From the NCBI GenBank assembly GCA_023150055.1, contig JAKLLP010000002.1, forward strand, positions 309 through 27,536: a DNA stretch of 27,228 nucleotides, given 5' to 3'. Position 1 is the stretch's first letter. Each line of letters begins with the position of its first letter. Under the pieces are notes generated by a model. It worked only from the letters and a program-made list of their open reading frames with translations. It searched no databases and was not told the DNA's origin. The translations under genes and the position numbers were made by a program. The stretch comes from Gammaproteobacteria bacterium. Its GTDB lineage: Bacteria; Pseudomonadota; Gammaproteobacteria; Steroidobacterales; GCA-2729495. This document shows, piece by piece, positions 8,197-17,649 of the stretch.

Positions 8197-9165
8197 TCAG
8201 AACTCGTTGACGATGACACCCGCGAGCTTCGCGGTGGTCGCGCCGACCATCTCGACCAGTTCGTTCATCCGGTTCACCCGGGTCTTGTTCTTGCGGGCCA
8301 GCAGAAGGGCGGCGCCACACTTGGAGGCCACCACCGCCGCATCGCTGCCCTGACTGCAGGCCGGAGTGTCGACCACCACATGATCGAACTTGCGCAGCAG
8401 CTCGCCCATCAGCAGGCGAAACGCCGGACGCTCCAGCAATTCGAGCGGGTTGGGTGGCGTCACACCGACGGGCATGACATACAGGCTGGGAATATCGGGA
8501 GCCTGATAGATAACGTTGTCTTCCTGCCGCCCGCTCAGGATGCCCGACAGTCCGCTTCCGTTCGGAATGCCGAACAACTGGTGCAGCCGAGGGCCGCGCA
8601 GGTCGGCATCGACCACCAGAGTCCTGCCTCCCAGCTGCGCCAGCGCGATGCCCAGGTTCGCCACGAAGAAGGTCTTGCCGTCGCCCCGATCCGGACTAAG
8701 CACCGCCAGCGCCCGCTTGCCATCGGTGGCCCCGAACACCCTCATCATCAGCTGACTGCGAATAGCCCGGAAAGCTTCGGCCTGGCGGCTGAAAGGCTGT
8801 GCCGAGACCACCAGCTCCGGGTTCGTCCCCCGCCGTTCGTCCGGTGTGAACGGGTAATGGAACTGCTGGCTGAGCGCGAAGACGACATCGGAGTCGGTGG
8901 CCAGGCCCAACGCCACCGCGGCCTCACCGAAACGGACCCCGTGCTGCTGCTGGTAGGCGATGATCGTGTCGACCTGCTCGTCCGACAGGTTCTTGATCTG
9001 GCGGATGATGTCACCGATGCTGCGCTCCTGGTCGAAGCGGCTGTGAACATCATCGGAGGACTGCTGATGCACGAGGGTCGGCCCCCGATGCAGGGCGGAA
9101 GGACGAGCAGCGGCGTTCAAGTTGGGCTCCTGAGGGGTCTTCTGGATGGCCGGGCGAGCGGTCAC
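8197..9165 (-). CDS. epsG: Polysaccharide-associated tyrosine kinase-like ATPase EpsG
   Basis: A 322-residue soluble P-loop ATPase of the bacterial tyrosine kinase/MinD-like group. The variant Walker A is SPDRGDGKT at residues 157-165, Walker A' is LVVDADLR at 183-190, and Walker B is HVVVDTPA near 263. An N-terminal segment (residues 48-110, IGDIIRQIKNLSDEQVDTIIAYQQQHGVRFGEAAVALGL) looks like a GspE-type N-domain. The protein ends at ...GVIVNEF with no tyrosine-rich tail, so autophosphorylation on a C-terminal Tyr cluster is not expected, as usual in EpsG. It should act with EpsF to control chain length. The ATG overlaps the epsF stop by four bases. Confidence 0.9.
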   Translation of the reverse strand: MTARPAIQKTPQEPNLNAAARPSALHRGPTLVHQQSSDDVHSRFDQERSIGDIIRQIKNLSDEQVDTIIAYQQQHGVRFGEAAVALGLATDSDVVFALSQQFHYPFTPDERRGTNPELVVSAQPFSRQAEAFRAIRSQLMMRVFGATDGKRALAVLSPDRGDGKTFFVANLGIALAQLGGRTLVVDADLRGPRLHQLFGIPNGSGLSGILSGRQEDNVIYQAPDIPSLYVMPVGVTPPNPLELLERPAFRLLMGELLRKFDHVVVDTPACSQGSDAAVVASKCGAALLLARKNKTRVNRMNELVEMVGATTAKLAGVIVNEF

Positions 9166-10583
9166 TGCATGCTGGGTTTGGGGAGTCGGGCCAGCACATT
9201 GCCCGGCAACTGCAGCGAGCTTCCGCGAGCCCCGCCCCGCATCGGCCGCGGCAGGCTGCCGAGCACCGGCAGACCCAGCCCTTCCGACAGGTCGTCCAAG
9301 CCTCGCACCCGGCGGTCGGTCAGCTCCCGCAGCAGTGCAGAACCCACGCCCAGGAGGGCGCCGAGGAAGACACTCAGCAGCAGGTTCAGTACCACTCTCG
9401 GCGAAGATGCCTCAGAAGGCTCGGTGGCCGGGCTGAGCACCGAAATGTTCGTCTGCGTATTCTGGCTTTCCAGATTGGTCTGGCTCATGCGCTGCACCAC
9501 CTGGTCGTAGGTGCGCTGCGCGGTCTCCACCTCGCGCTGCAGCACGTTCACCTCGTCACGCTGCTGCTTGAGCGCCAGCACCTTGGCTCGCTGAGCTTCC
9601 AGGGAAGCGCGGATCTCCTGCTCACGCTGGCGTGCGATGGTGTCGGTGACACCGACGCTGCCGGACACCCGCTGGCTCTCGGTCGCCAGTCGCTGGCGCA
9701 ACTCGGCAATGTTGGCCTTGAGCTCCACGACCTGCGGGTGGGCTTCGCCCAGACGGGCACCGAGCTCCTGCAGGCGGGCCTCCTGCCTCGACAGGTCCGA
9801 GCGCAGTCCGGCGACCACGGGGTTGTTGATCACGTCCGCGAGTTGGTCGGCCGAGCTGCGCGCCTGGGCCGAGCGGCTGCGCGACTCGGCAGACACCGCC
9901 TGCAGGGCCACGAGCTGCGACGTGAGTTCGTTGAGCCGCTGGTTCTCGATGTCGAAGCGCTCGTCGGTGGCCAGAATCCCGTGCTTCTTCTGGTAGGCCG
10001 ACAGCCGCCCCTGCGCCTGCTCGAGGGCGTCGCGCAGCTCCTTGGAACGCGCGTCGAAGAACTCCGTGTACTGCTTGGCCGGCGAGATGCGCAGCCCGAT
10101 GCTCACGTCCATGTAGGCCCGCACGAACGCATTCGCCATGGCCGCCGCATTGCGGGGGTCGTCGCTGGTGTAGGCAATGTTGATCACATTGCTCTCACGC
10201 GACGGCCTCACGTCCAGCTCACGCTTGACTGCAGCTGCTAGCCAAGCCTCAAAGCTGCCCTTGCCCTGCGTCGCCTCCAGCCACTTCTGCCGCGCGGCGA
10301 AGTTCTCGGTCATCCGCAGGCCCTGCACCACGCGCAGCGCAACACGTTCGCTCTGCACGATGTCCACCTGCGTGGCCATGTAGGCCGGCGTGGCCATCGC
10401 CCCCAGCACCATGCCGATCACTGGATCCGGGGAGCGCACATCCAGCACCACCGCGGCCGAAGCCGTGTACTTCTTGGGCAGCATCAGACTGACGGCCAAG
10501 GTGGCCCCGACCGTCAGCACGAACACCAACACGGCCAGCAGCCAGCGCGCCTTCAGGATCGAGAGGAACTGGGAGAAGGTCAT
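9162..10583 (-). CDS. epsF: Chain-length determinant protein EpsF (Wzz family)
   Basis: A 473-residue inner membrane protein with the polysaccharide co-polymerase layout. A first transmembrane helix lies at residues 14-34 and is followed by the Wzz pattern LPKKYTASAAVVLDV. A long periplasmic coiled coil spans about residues 170-385, rich in Glu, Gln, Arg and Ala (for example around 210-250 and 320-365). A second helix lies at about 405-425, after NISVLSPATEPSEASSPRVV. Such proteins set polymer length together with the polymerase and the EpsG kinase. The gene is 54 nt after epsE and overlaps epsG by four bases. Length and order fit the EpsF family closely. Confidence 0.92.
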   Translation of the reverse strand: MTFSQFLSILKARWLLAVLVFVLTVGATLAVSLMLPKKYTASAAVVLDVRSPDPVIGMVLGAMATPAYMATQVDIVQSERVALRVVQGLRMTENFAARQKWLEATQGKGSFEAWLAAAVKRELDVRPSRESNVINIAYTSDDPRNAAAMANAFVRAYMDVSIGLRISPAKQYTEFFDARSKELRDALEQAQGRLSAYQKKHGILATDERFDIENQRLNELTSQLVALQAVSAESRSRSAQARSSADQLADVINNPVVAGLRSDLSRQEARLQELGARLGEAHPQVVELKANIAELRQRLATESQRVSGSVGVTDTIARQREQEIRASLEAQRAKVLALKQQRDEVNVLQREVETAQRTYDQVVQRMSQTNLESQNTQTNISVLSPATEPSEASSPRVVLNLLLSVFLGALLGVGSALLRELTDRRVRGLDDLSEGLGLPVLGSLPRPMRGGARGSSLQLPGNVLARLPKPSMQ

Positions 10584-10637
10584 GGCCAGGGCTTTCTGAA
10601 TCGGGAAGGAGAAGGGGCCGGGCGACTCGTGCAGGGG

Positions 10638-11486
10638 TCAGAACAGACTCTCGGCCACCCGAACGACGTCGCCGTCCTGCAGGGCGGACGTCATCGGGAG
10701 TTCGAGGGCCATCACCACGCCGGAGGCGTCACGGCGATGCACCTTGATGCCCTTTTCGGTACCACGCTGGGTGAGACCGCCGCCGGCAGCCAGGGCCTGC
10801 ATCAGGGTCATGCCGCGCTCGAGGCGCATGGCGCCGGGCCGCTGCACCTCGCCGTAGATGTAGACCAGCGGCTGGCGGTCCACGTAGAGGGTGTCGCCGT
10901 TGACGAGCACCGGATCCTGCAGGCCCGTGGAGCCCGAGAACATCGCGGCCACGTTCATGGCCACACGGTAAGGCTTGCCTTCGCGCAGGCCGGTCAGCGT
11001 CACCACATCGGCACCGCCCGGGGCCACGCCGCCGGCGATGGCCAGCAGCTCGCTCATGCGCATGCCGGGCGCTTCGAGCGGATAACGGCCGGGCCGCCCC
11101 ACCATGCCGAGCACGCTCACCTGGTTGCCGCGCACCTGCATCACCAGGATGCTCACCTGCGGCTGGCGCAGAAAGTTGCCGCGGAGCAGCCCCTCGGCAA
11201 TGGTGCGCTCCGCTTCCGTCACCGAGCGGCCGCCCAGCACCACCTGGCCCAGCAGCGGGTAGCTGATGGCACCCGATTCGTTGATGCGCGTCTCGAGCGT
11301 CAGGTCCGGATTCTGGTAGACGTTGATGCGCACCACGTCACCGGCACCGAGCACATAGTCCTTCTTGACATCCTGGGCCTGCGCGCGCCCCGGCCACATC
11401 GCGAGAACGCACAGCAGGCACAGGGCCATCAGCACGAGGCGAAGGGGATGAGAGGTCCGGACCATGTCGACGTTGCGGGAGTTCAT
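10638..11486 (-). CDS. epsE: Polysaccharide export outer-membrane protein EpsE
   Basis: A 282-residue protein counted from ATG 11486. The longer open frame above it is arginine-rich and overlaps epsD, so it is rejected. A signal peptide ends at about AQA-Q38 and has no lipobox. The Poly_export domain starts DYVLGAGDVVRINVYQNPDLTLETRINESGAISYPLLGQV (residues about 43-82; only the start is quoted as evidence). Two SLBB-type segments follow: VSVLGMVGRPGRYPLEAPG and VYIYGEVQRPGAMRLERG. It should form the periplasmic/outer-membrane conduit for the polymer, like Wza but without a lipid anchor. A second ATG at 11465 would give a shorter signal peptide. It sits between epsD and epsF in the standard order. 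Confidence 0.92.
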   Translation of the reverse strand: MNSRNVDMVRTSHPLRLVLMALCLLCVLAMWPGRAQAQDVKKDYVLGAGDVVRINVYQNPDLTLETRINESGAISYPLLGQVVLGGRSVTEAERTIAEGLLRGNFLRQPQVSILVMQVRGNQVSVLGMVGRPGRYPLEAPGMRMSELLAIAGGVAPGGADVVTLTGLREGKPYRVAMNVAAMFSGSTGLQDPVLVNGDTLYVDRQPLVYIYGEVQRPGAMRLERGMTLMQALAAGGGLTQRGTEKGIKVHRRDASGVVMALELPMTSALQDGDVVRVAESLF

Positions 11487-11574
11487 GCGTTGCAGTGACA
11501 GTTGGAAGCAAAGAATCGGGCACACGCTTTCGCGTGGCCCGAACCGTATCAGCCGAGGCGGCCCGCGACGCGCA

Positions 11575-12522
11575 TCACTGGCTGGCAGCCGGCGTCGGCG
11601 CGACGGTAGGCGCCTCCACACCGCTGGCGGCGCCCTCGGGTGCGTTCGCGAACTGTCCCTTGTACTCGATCTGGGCCGCCGCACGCAGCCGCTTGATCTC
11701 CTCGGACACCAGCTTGCGCTTGCGCTCGTTGAGCAGGAACTGCTCGATGGCCGGCCGGGCCTTCTCTTCGGTCACCGGCGCCGGCTTCGCGCCGGCCACG
11801 ATGATCACGTTCAGGCCGGTGGGCACCGCGATGACCAGGGACTGCCCCTCGTTCAGCGGCGCCAGCCTGTCCAGCAGCGGCATGGGCAGGCTCTCGGGCG
11901 CCTGGGTCACGTTGCGCACCGCGTACTTGATGTTGGCCGCACGCAGGGCGTTGCCCAGTTCGTCGGCGCTGCGCACGCCCTGCAGCTTGGCACCCAGCGC
12001 CTCGCGCTGATCGGCCGGCGCCTCGATCATGAACTCGCTGAGCGCGTAGATCCGACGCTGGGCAAACAGCGCCGGCTTGCTGGCGTAGTACTGGCTGATT
12101 TCCTCGGGCGTGGGCTTGCTGGCGCCCTCGGCGACGCGATCGGCATAGGCGCGCGCGATGATCTCGCGCCGGGCGGCTTCGATGGCAGACACGACGCGCG
12201 GATCCCGGTCCAGCTTCTGCTCCACGGCCTGCTGGATCGCCAGCTCCTGATCGATCAGGCCGTCGAGGATGCGCTTGCTCGCCGCCGGCACCATCTCGGG
12301 CTTGATGCCGCGCTGACCCTGCAGCACGTGGTTGATCTGGTGAACCGAGATCTCCTCCTTGTTCACCTTGGCGGCCACCTGCGTGGCCCCCCCTTCCTTG
12401 CCGCCACCGCCGCAGGCGGACAGCAGGACCGCCACGCCCAGCGCGACACCGCCCAGGGAGAAGCGCGCAGCATGACGGCGCAGGCGGGACTTCGAAGCAG
12501 ACTGAATCGGAGTTGACATCAT
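11575..12522 (-). CDS. epsD: Peptidyl-prolyl cis-trans isomerase EpsD (lipoprotein)
   Basis: A 315-residue exported lipoprotein. The signal sequence has a basic start (KSRLRRHAAR) and a lipobox LSAC with Cys37 as the lipid-modified residue, followed by a glycine-rich linker. A SurA/PpiC-like region follows: VAAKVNKEEISVHQINHVLQGQRGI, LDGLIDQELAIQQAVEQ, then a degenerate parvulin domain at about residues 150-265. EpsD proteins probably help fold export components in the periplasm. It is the first gene of the minus-strand eps operon, with 563 nt of non-coding DNA upstream. There is no good Shine-Dalgarno sequence before the paired ATGATG start. The alanine-, threonine- and proline-rich tail (last 25 residues) looks disordered. 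Confidence 0.9.
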   Translation of the reverse strand: MMSTPIQSASKSRLRRHAARFSLGGVALGVAVLLSACGGGGKEGGATQVAAKVNKEEISVHQINHVLQGQRGIKPEMVPAASKRILDGLIDQELAIQQAVEQKLDRDPRVVSAIEAARREIIARAYADRVAEGASKPTPEEISQYYASKPALFAQRRIYALSEFMIEAPADQREALGAKLQGVRSADELGNALRAANIKYAVRNVTQAPESLPMPLLDRLAPLNEGQSLVIAVPTGLNVIIVAGAKPAPVTEEKARPAIEQFLLNERKRKLVSEEIKRLRAAAQIEYKGQFANAPEGAASGVEAPTVAPTPAASQ

Positions 12523-13085
12523 GTTTGGAGTGCTTGCCCCGGACAGCCCGACACGTCTAGAACCGATGTCGCCGCCCTGAGGTGATCGATGGAGATGCTG
12601 GAATAAGCAAGGGAAACCGAGGGCATCTTAGCGGTCACCCCTCCCCGGCCACTCCCCGGTTTGGAGGGGGAAACCGGCCCCGTGCACAAGCGCCGTTAAG
12701 TTCGCACGGAAGATGTCAGCAGTTGTTGCCGATCACAATGCCCGGCCCACGAAAGGGCCTGCCGACAGGCTGGCGGTGGTTCACCGCCTGATCCAGAGAG
12801 CGACGCGAGGTGCCCGGCAAGGCCGGTTCGGGCGGACGCTCGGCATCCGCATCGGGGGGCGCACCTGCCTTGACAAGGCCTGTCGGGCGGCATTGCGCAC
12901 CGCGTGGCACGGCCGTGGCCTTTGGCCGGGTGCCTGTGCCGTTAGGCAAATCGTGACTTGGGCGGAGGTCCGGCGCAACGCATCCATGCCGTTCGACGTC
13001 GGGTCGGCAGTGACGTTGGTGGCCACGTCTTCAGGGACGGCACCTCCTCATCGAGAGGATGGGCGGCGTGCGCCTCGGGTCGATC
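12523..13085. other. Intergenic junction between eps operon and Wadjet operon
   Basis: These 563 nt separate jetD (stop at 13086) from epsD (start at 12522), both on the minus strand, so they must hold the end of the jet transcript and the start of the eps transcript. Seen here: a hairpin CCGGTTT-N8-AAACCGG at 12656-12677 and tandem hairpins at 12757-12788. Open frames on both strands are low-complexity and arginine/proline-rich, and none looks like a protein. I could not find a convincing sigma-70 promoter for epsD. Confidence 0.5.
12757..12788 (-). terminator. Tandem hairpins, possible end of the jet transcript
   Basis: Two adjacent perfect stems: GGCGGTG-N3-CACCGCC (12772-12788) and GCCTG-CCGA-CAGGC (12757-12770). 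Read on the minus strand, the second stem is followed by CCTTTCG, only a very short T-run. They lie about 300 nt after the jetD stop. They may terminate or stabilise the jet mRNA, but in GC-rich DNA such stems also arise by chance. Confidence 0.25.
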
Positions 13086-14276
13086 TCACGACCATTGCCG
13101 TCTCGCCCGCTCGACGACGGACAGCAGTGCCTCCAACGCATCGGGCCACGTGATGCGTTCCTGCTCGAGACGCACCTTCGCTCCCCAGCGACCCGAACGC
13201 AGGCCGTCGAACACTTCGCGCTCATCCGCGGTGAGTTCTGCCAGCTCAGCGTCGGGGTACTGAGCTGGCTCCTGGACCGTGAGCGCGGCATACCGCTCGA
13301 GCGTGGCCACGTCCATCATCACGGACCGGGTCAAAGGCAAGACTTGGCGAGCGCGCGCGAGGATGGCGAGACCATGCGTGTCGATGTCGCCCCAATAGAC
13401 CGCAGGGCACGCCTGGAGCCATGGAATCGTACCCAGCGTCGCGACCGCAGCGCCCAGGCGCATGAAGGCCACCACACCCGTCATGTCGGGGAGCGCCACA
13501 CCTGTTTCCTGGTTTTCGACCATCAGCAGCACCTGCGGCGCCAGCTGGAGAGCCGCCAGTTCCTCCACCGGCGCCTCGATGTCCTTCAGGCCTCCGACCT
13601 GCGCGCGTAGGGCAGGACACAGGACTCGCATGCGCACCCGGTGGGGCGTGCGAGCCAGGCCGCAGGCCGCGTAGAAGTCCGTCTCGACCTCGCCACCACG
13701 CAGCAAGCCCAGCAAGTCCACGATGAGGCCCCGACGCTTTTCCAGCCACTTGGTGTCCACCCCCTCGAGGGGCAGCTGCCGCACGTAGAGACCCGACGCG
13801 GGGTGGTCGAGCATCCAGGCCAAGGCCGTCAGGAGCCGAGCGTAGTCCGCCTCGGCATAGTCGGCCAGCACGTCGAAGTAGCGTGCCAACCCTCGGCGCT
13901 CCTGGAACTGCGGCCAGCGTGACACCAGGTCGGCGTGCCGCTGGGCCGCCCGCCGCCAGCGCCGCTCCTGCCCGCACCAGGCGGCCACTTCGTCAGGACC
14001 GGGCAACACGACCGAGGAGGGCAGCGTCTGCGAGCCAAGGCGCAGGTACTTGCGCGGCTCCTGGCGCAGTTCGCCGGCACCCCGCCAGTTCGCCCAGGCG
14101 TCGACCCAATGGCGCACGGCCGAGATGTCCGCGGTGAAATCCGCTTCCGTCGGAACACCGAGGCTCACTTCCAAGGGCCAGTCACCACCGCCTTCGAGCC
14201 AGGCGCGATGCTGGTTGTTGTACCGGCGTATGAGCCAGTCCTTGACCTGCTCAGGCGTCAGCAGCTTCTTCGACAT
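13086..14276 (-). CDS. jetD: Wadjet nuclease subunit JetD (DUF3322 + DUF2220, Toprim)
   Basis: A 396-residue protein. The N-terminal half (residues about 5-190) is the DUF3322 arm domain, with WPLEVSLGVPTEADF, RKYLRLGSQTLPSSV and ARYFDVLADYAEADYARLL. The C-terminal half is DUF2220, a Toprim fold like topoisomerase VI-A/Spo11. The metal-binding acidic residues are present: Glu254 in LLMVENQET, and Asp297 and Asp299 in YWGDIDTHG. JetD is the subunit that cuts circular plasmid DNA after the JetABC motor has extruded a loop. The start overlaps the end of jetC by 26 bases. Length, motifs and position as last gene all fit an intact type I Wadjet system. Confidence 0.95.
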   Translation of the reverse strand: MSKKLLTPEQVKDWLIRRYNNQHRAWLEGGGDWPLEVSLGVPTEADFTADISAVRHWVDAWANWRGAGELRQEPRKYLRLGSQTLPSSVVLPGPDEVAAWCGQERRWRRAAQRHADLVSRWPQFQERRGLARYFDVLADYAEADYARLLTALAWMLDHPASGLYVRQLPLEGVDTKWLEKRRGLIVDLLGLLRGGEVETDFYAACGLARTPHRVRMRVLCPALRAQVGGLKDIEAPVEELAALQLAPQVLLMVENQETGVALPDMTGVVAFMRLGAAVATLGTIPWLQACPAVYWGDIDTHGLAILARARQVLPLTRSVMMDVATLERYAALTVQEPAQYPDAELAELTADEREVFDGLRSGRWGAKVRLEQERITWPDALEALLSVVERARRQWS

Positions 14277-17200
14277 CGTCGGTGCTCGTGGTCAACAGGA
14301 GGCGTTTGCCCTCGGTGTCGTAGTCGATGGGAATGGCGCAGGAGGTCTTGCGGTCCTTGATGTGGATGAAGCAGGCCCCGCCGATGAAGGGCTCAAGCGT
14401 CATCACGGACTTCAGCGGCGTGGCGACGACCATCTGGAATCCAAAGGTCTTGAAGATGTTCATGGCCATGGTCGTGAACTCGGCGTCGGCCTTGTCGAAG
14501 GCTTCGTCGAGGAAGACCGTCGAGAAGCGCGGCAGCGCCCGGTCCTGGCCACCGAGCTGATAGCGCAGCGCCGCCGCCAGGCAGGTCGCCGCCAGCTTCT
14601 GTCGCTGACCGCCGGACTTGCCTGCACCGCTGCGGTAGACCTCGACCTCCTTGTTGAATTCGTTGAGCTCGCGGGCCACGAACTCCACGTGCTGGCGGAC
14701 ATCCAGGACCAGCGCACGCCAGTTCTTGTCGGCCGTCTCCTGGCTGGCCAGCCGCTTGACCAGGCCGCTGATGACCTCGAAGCGCTGCTCGGCCTCCTTC
14801 GCGTTGGTCGTCAGCATGTTGCTGAGGGCGCTGCGCAGGGTTTGCTTGAAGGCGACGACGTCCTCCAGCAGCTTCTCCTGGGTCTCGATGACCAGGTGCG
14901 TGCCGGGCCCGAACGGTGCCGTTTCCAGGCTCTCGTTGACGAGGGACATGCGGTCCCGAATCGCCTTGCGCTCCTGGTCCAGCTGCGTTTGCAGCATGGT
15001 CAGGTTCTGGGCGCTCTGGTCGCGCAAGAGCTCCAGGAAGCGCTGCTCGTACTTCGGCAGCCCGTCCGTTTCCAGGCGCGCCAACTTGGCAAAGAAGTCC
15101 GGGGCACTGGCCATCCTGGGGTCCAGTCCACCCGAGTCGGCCGGCCACAGTCGCACGAAATCCGCCAGGCGGCGCTCGATGCTGTTCTCCAGGTCCTTGA
15201 TGCGACTGCTCACCTCACGCTCGTCGGCATTGATGCCACGAACCACCTGCGTGGTGGCGTTGTCGAGCGTCTCCCAGCTCATGTCCGGCAGGTAGCGGGC
15301 GTAGCGCTCGTCGAGGCCCTGCCGCTGGAAGGGCGTGAGCTCGACCATCAAGAACTCAATGCGCAGCGATTCGATGCGTCGCTGCAACTCCTGGAGCTTG
15401 CTTTGTTCTGCGGATACCTGCCCCAGGTAGTTGCTGTGGGCGCGCCGGGCCCGGTCGTGCGTGGCCTCCTGCGCCTTGATGTCATCGTCCAGCCGGGCCA
15501 GGTCCGGGCGTTCATCCTTCTCACGCTGGATGCGAGCCTTCAAGGCGTCGATGGTGCCGATGGCCGAGTTCACGTCGACCTCGTCCCACTCGGTGTTCGC
15601 CAACTGGGTGTAGGCCTTCAAGCGTTCACGCTCGGTGGACTCTTCGGCCTTGGCGGTCTCGAGCGCCTTGCGCAGCTCTTCAATCTGCTGAGACAGCCGG
15701 TGAGCTTCCTCCTTGAAGTGGGCAAGCTTGGCGGCGTTGTCGAAGCCCAGCACCCAGCGGCTCGGGTCGTCGACACGGTGGCGGTCGTTCTTCTCGTGAC
15801 GGGTGCTGTTGTGCTTGACCTGGCCTTCGCGGGTGATGGCGCGGGGGGCTGCACGGAAGGCATGGACCGTGTCCGCGCAGTCGTAGTCGAAGTGTGTCTT
15901 GAGTTCTTCCTTGACCCAATCGGCCTGAGGCGCGTTGGCGAAGTTGAGCTTGAGAATCAGGGAGTTCTGGCCCGGGCCGCGCGGCGCGGAGGTCTGGGAC
16001 ATCGTCCGGAAGTAGACGACCCGCTCACCGACGTTCGTCTCGTTCAAGTAGGCCGCGACCTGTGCGTAGTGGCGGTCCTCCACCAGCAGCGATTGCGCGA
16101 AGCCGTTGAGCACCCGCTCGATGGCACCGCGCCATGGGGCCTCGTCCTTGCGGACCTCGATGAGCTCGCCAGCGAACGGCAGGCGCTCTTCGGCGATGCC
16201 CAGCGCGTGGGCCATGCGCTCGCGCACCGCCAGCATTCGGGCCGGGATGCTCGAGCGCTGGCGTTCGAGGGACTTGACCTCGGTGACGACTTTCTGGAAC
16301 TTGTCCGCGGCCTCGTCGGACTGTTTGCGCAGCTCGTAGGTCCTGTCCGCCTGCTCCTCCCGCTTGGCATCGGCTTCGAGCAGGGCGGTACGGGCCGCGT
16401 CCTTGCGCTGGGTGAACCACACCGCGCTGTCGGGCGGCGCCCAGCCCAGGGTGTCGCACGCGGCGCGAACCGTCTCGCGCTTGGCAACCCGCTTGTGCCG
16501 GGTGGTCTCGGCCGCCTCCAGCTGGGCAGAAAGGTCCTCCAGCAGACTGCCGCCCATGCCGCTGCGCTGGTCCTGCAGCGAGCGCAGCTTCGCAAACTCG
16601 TTCTTCTCGACGCCGTCCAGGCGGGCTGCTTCCTGGGCCATGCCGGCGAGGTCGGTCTGTTGTGCGGCGACGGCTTCATCGAGCAGACGCTTGCGCGTCT
16701 GCTCCTTGTATTTGTCCACGCCGGCGGACAACTCGTCGAGTTCGCTCTTGGTTAGGCGCGCCTTGTCCAGCGCCTGCGCCTCCTCCTGGGCCGGCTTGAG
16801 CGTCTCGATTTGCAGGCGGGCTGAGACCACCGCACGGTGGGCCTCGTTCAGCTCGGCGAACTGGTCCACGAGCTTCTCGGCCAGCTTGAAGGTCTCCGGC
16901 GGCTCCAGCATGAAGTCGCGCATGAACTCGTTCAGGTCACCCAGGTTCTTGGCGGCCTGGGTCTTGTGCAGCAGGCGCAGGGCCCGTTCGCTCTCGATGC
17001 CGAGCAGCCGCCGGAAGCGCTCCTGGTAAGCGCTGAACTCATCCCGGACGAAGGCATCGGGCAGGTCGAACTTGAAGCGTCGGACGTCGAAGTCGTGCTC
17101 GGGGAAGAACTGCAGCTCCTGCAGGTCCAGTTCGCGTTCGAGCACCAGGTAGAGCCGCTTCACGTCGGACAGGCTGGTCGACTTGCCGCGCACCCAGAGC

Positions 17201-17649
17201 ACCTGGGCCAGCACCACGACGCGCCCGGTACCGTCACGGTAGGTCTCCGCCACGGCCGACCAGGTGGTGTCGGCGCGCAGGAACTGGGAGGCGTATTCGC
17301 CGGCGTCGGTGGTCTGCTGGGCCCAGGCACCGCGCACATAGGTCAGCAGGTTGCGGTCCTTCGAGCGCTTCTCGGCTTCTCGGGCTGCCACATTGAAGTC
17401 GACCCACTTCGGCGGGGTCATCACCGAAGCATGGCCATCCAGGACGGTCGACTTGCCGGAACCAGACGGACCGACGAACAGATAGCCCTGCTCGGCGATG
17501 TTCAGGCGCAGCAGCCCCTGGAAGGTGCCCCAGTTGAAGAGCTGCATCTGCCTGAGCTTCATCTGGTCGCGCTCGCCCGTGTCGACGGGCGGCTCGTCCA
17601 TCGAGGCATCCATCGGGAAAAGGCTCTGAGGGGTCATGAGCGTGTTCAC
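14251..17649 (-). CDS. jetC: Wadjet SMC-like motor ATPase JetC
   Basis: A 1132-residue SMC/MukB-like ATPase. Walker A is GPSGSGKS at residues 60-67. The ABC signature is KSGGQRQ near 1011-1017, and Walker B is VFLDEAFDKAD with Asp1048-Glu1049. Between the two head halves, heptad-rich coiled coils at about 240-480 and 640-980 enclose a hinge-like region near 490-640 (SIPARMLAVRERMAHALGI onward). JetC is the DNA loop-extruding motor of the Wadjet anti-plasmid complex. The start is GTG 17649, overlapping the jetB stop by four bases (GTGA), with a later ATG five codons in. Length is normal and both ATPase halves are intact, so it should be active. Confidence 0.95.
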   Translation of the reverse strand: MNTLMTPQSLFPMDASMDEPPVDTGERDQMKLRQMQLFNWGTFQGLLRLNIAEQGYLFVGPSGSGKSTVLDGHASVMTPPKWVDFNVAAREAEKRSKDRNLLTYVRGAWAQQTTDAGEYASQFLRADTTWSAVAETYRDGTGRVVVLAQVLWVRGKSTSLSDVKRLYLVLERELDLQELQFFPEHDFDVRRFKFDLPDAFVRDEFSAYQERFRRLLGIESERALRLLHKTQAAKNLGDLNEFMRDFMLEPPETFKLAEKLVDQFAELNEAHRAVVSARLQIETLKPAQEEAQALDKARLTKSELDELSAGVDKYKEQTRKRLLDEAVAAQQTDLAGMAQEAARLDGVEKNEFAKLRSLQDQRSGMGGSLLEDLSAQLEAAETTRHKRVAKRETVRAACDTLGWAPPDSAVWFTQRKDAARTALLEADAKREEQADRTYELRKQSDEAADKFQKVVTEVKSLERQRSSIPARMLAVRERMAHALGIAEERLPFAGELIEVRKDEAPWRGAIERVLNGFAQSLLVEDRHYAQVAAYLNETNVGERVVYFRTMSQTSAPRGPGQNSLILKLNFANAPQADWVKEELKTHFDYDCADTVHAFRAAPRAITREGQVKHNSTRHEKNDRHRVDDPSRWVLGFDNAAKLAHFKEEAHRLSQQIEELRKALETAKAEESTERERLKAYTQLANTEWDEVDVNSAIGTIDALKARIQREKDERPDLARLDDDIKAQEATHDRARRAHSNYLGQVSAEQSKLQELQRRIESLRIEFLMVELTPFQRQGLDERYARYLPDMSWETLDNATTQVVRGINADEREVSSRIKDLENSIERRLADFVRLWPADSGGLDPRMASAPDFFAKLARLETDGLPKYEQRFLELLRDQSAQNLTMLQTQLDQERKAIRDRMSLVNESLETAPFGPGTHLVIETQEKLLEDVVAFKQTLRSALSNMLTTNAKEAEQRFEVISGLVKRLASQETADKNWRALVLDVRQHVEFVARELNEFNKEVEVYRSGAGKSGGQRQKLAATCLAAALRYQLGGQDRALPRFSTVFLDEAFDKADAEFTTMAMNIFKTFGFQMVVATPLKSVMTLEPFIGGACFIHIKDRKTSCAIPIDYDTEGKRLLLTTSTDDVEEAADA

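Noticed and set aside
7822..9510. A 562-codon open frame on the plus strand
   Set aside because: It lies across xrtB, epsG and epsF in antisense and shows only arginine/histidine-rich sequence.
12620..12635. A TAAGAT -10-like hexamer on the minus strand before epsD
   Set aside because: It matches only 4/6 positions and has no -35-like hexamer at 16-18 bp.
12905..12919. A sigma-54-like element TGGCAC-N5-TGGC on the plus strand
   Set aside because: The -12 part is imperfect and it points away from both jetD and epsD, with no plus-strand gene after it.
14050..16755. A 901-codon open frame on the plus strand
   Set aside because: It is antisense to jetC, is rich in Leu, Val, Gln and Arg in the pattern produced by reading GC-rich codons backward, and has no family motif. 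The minus-strand SMC motifs are unambiguous.
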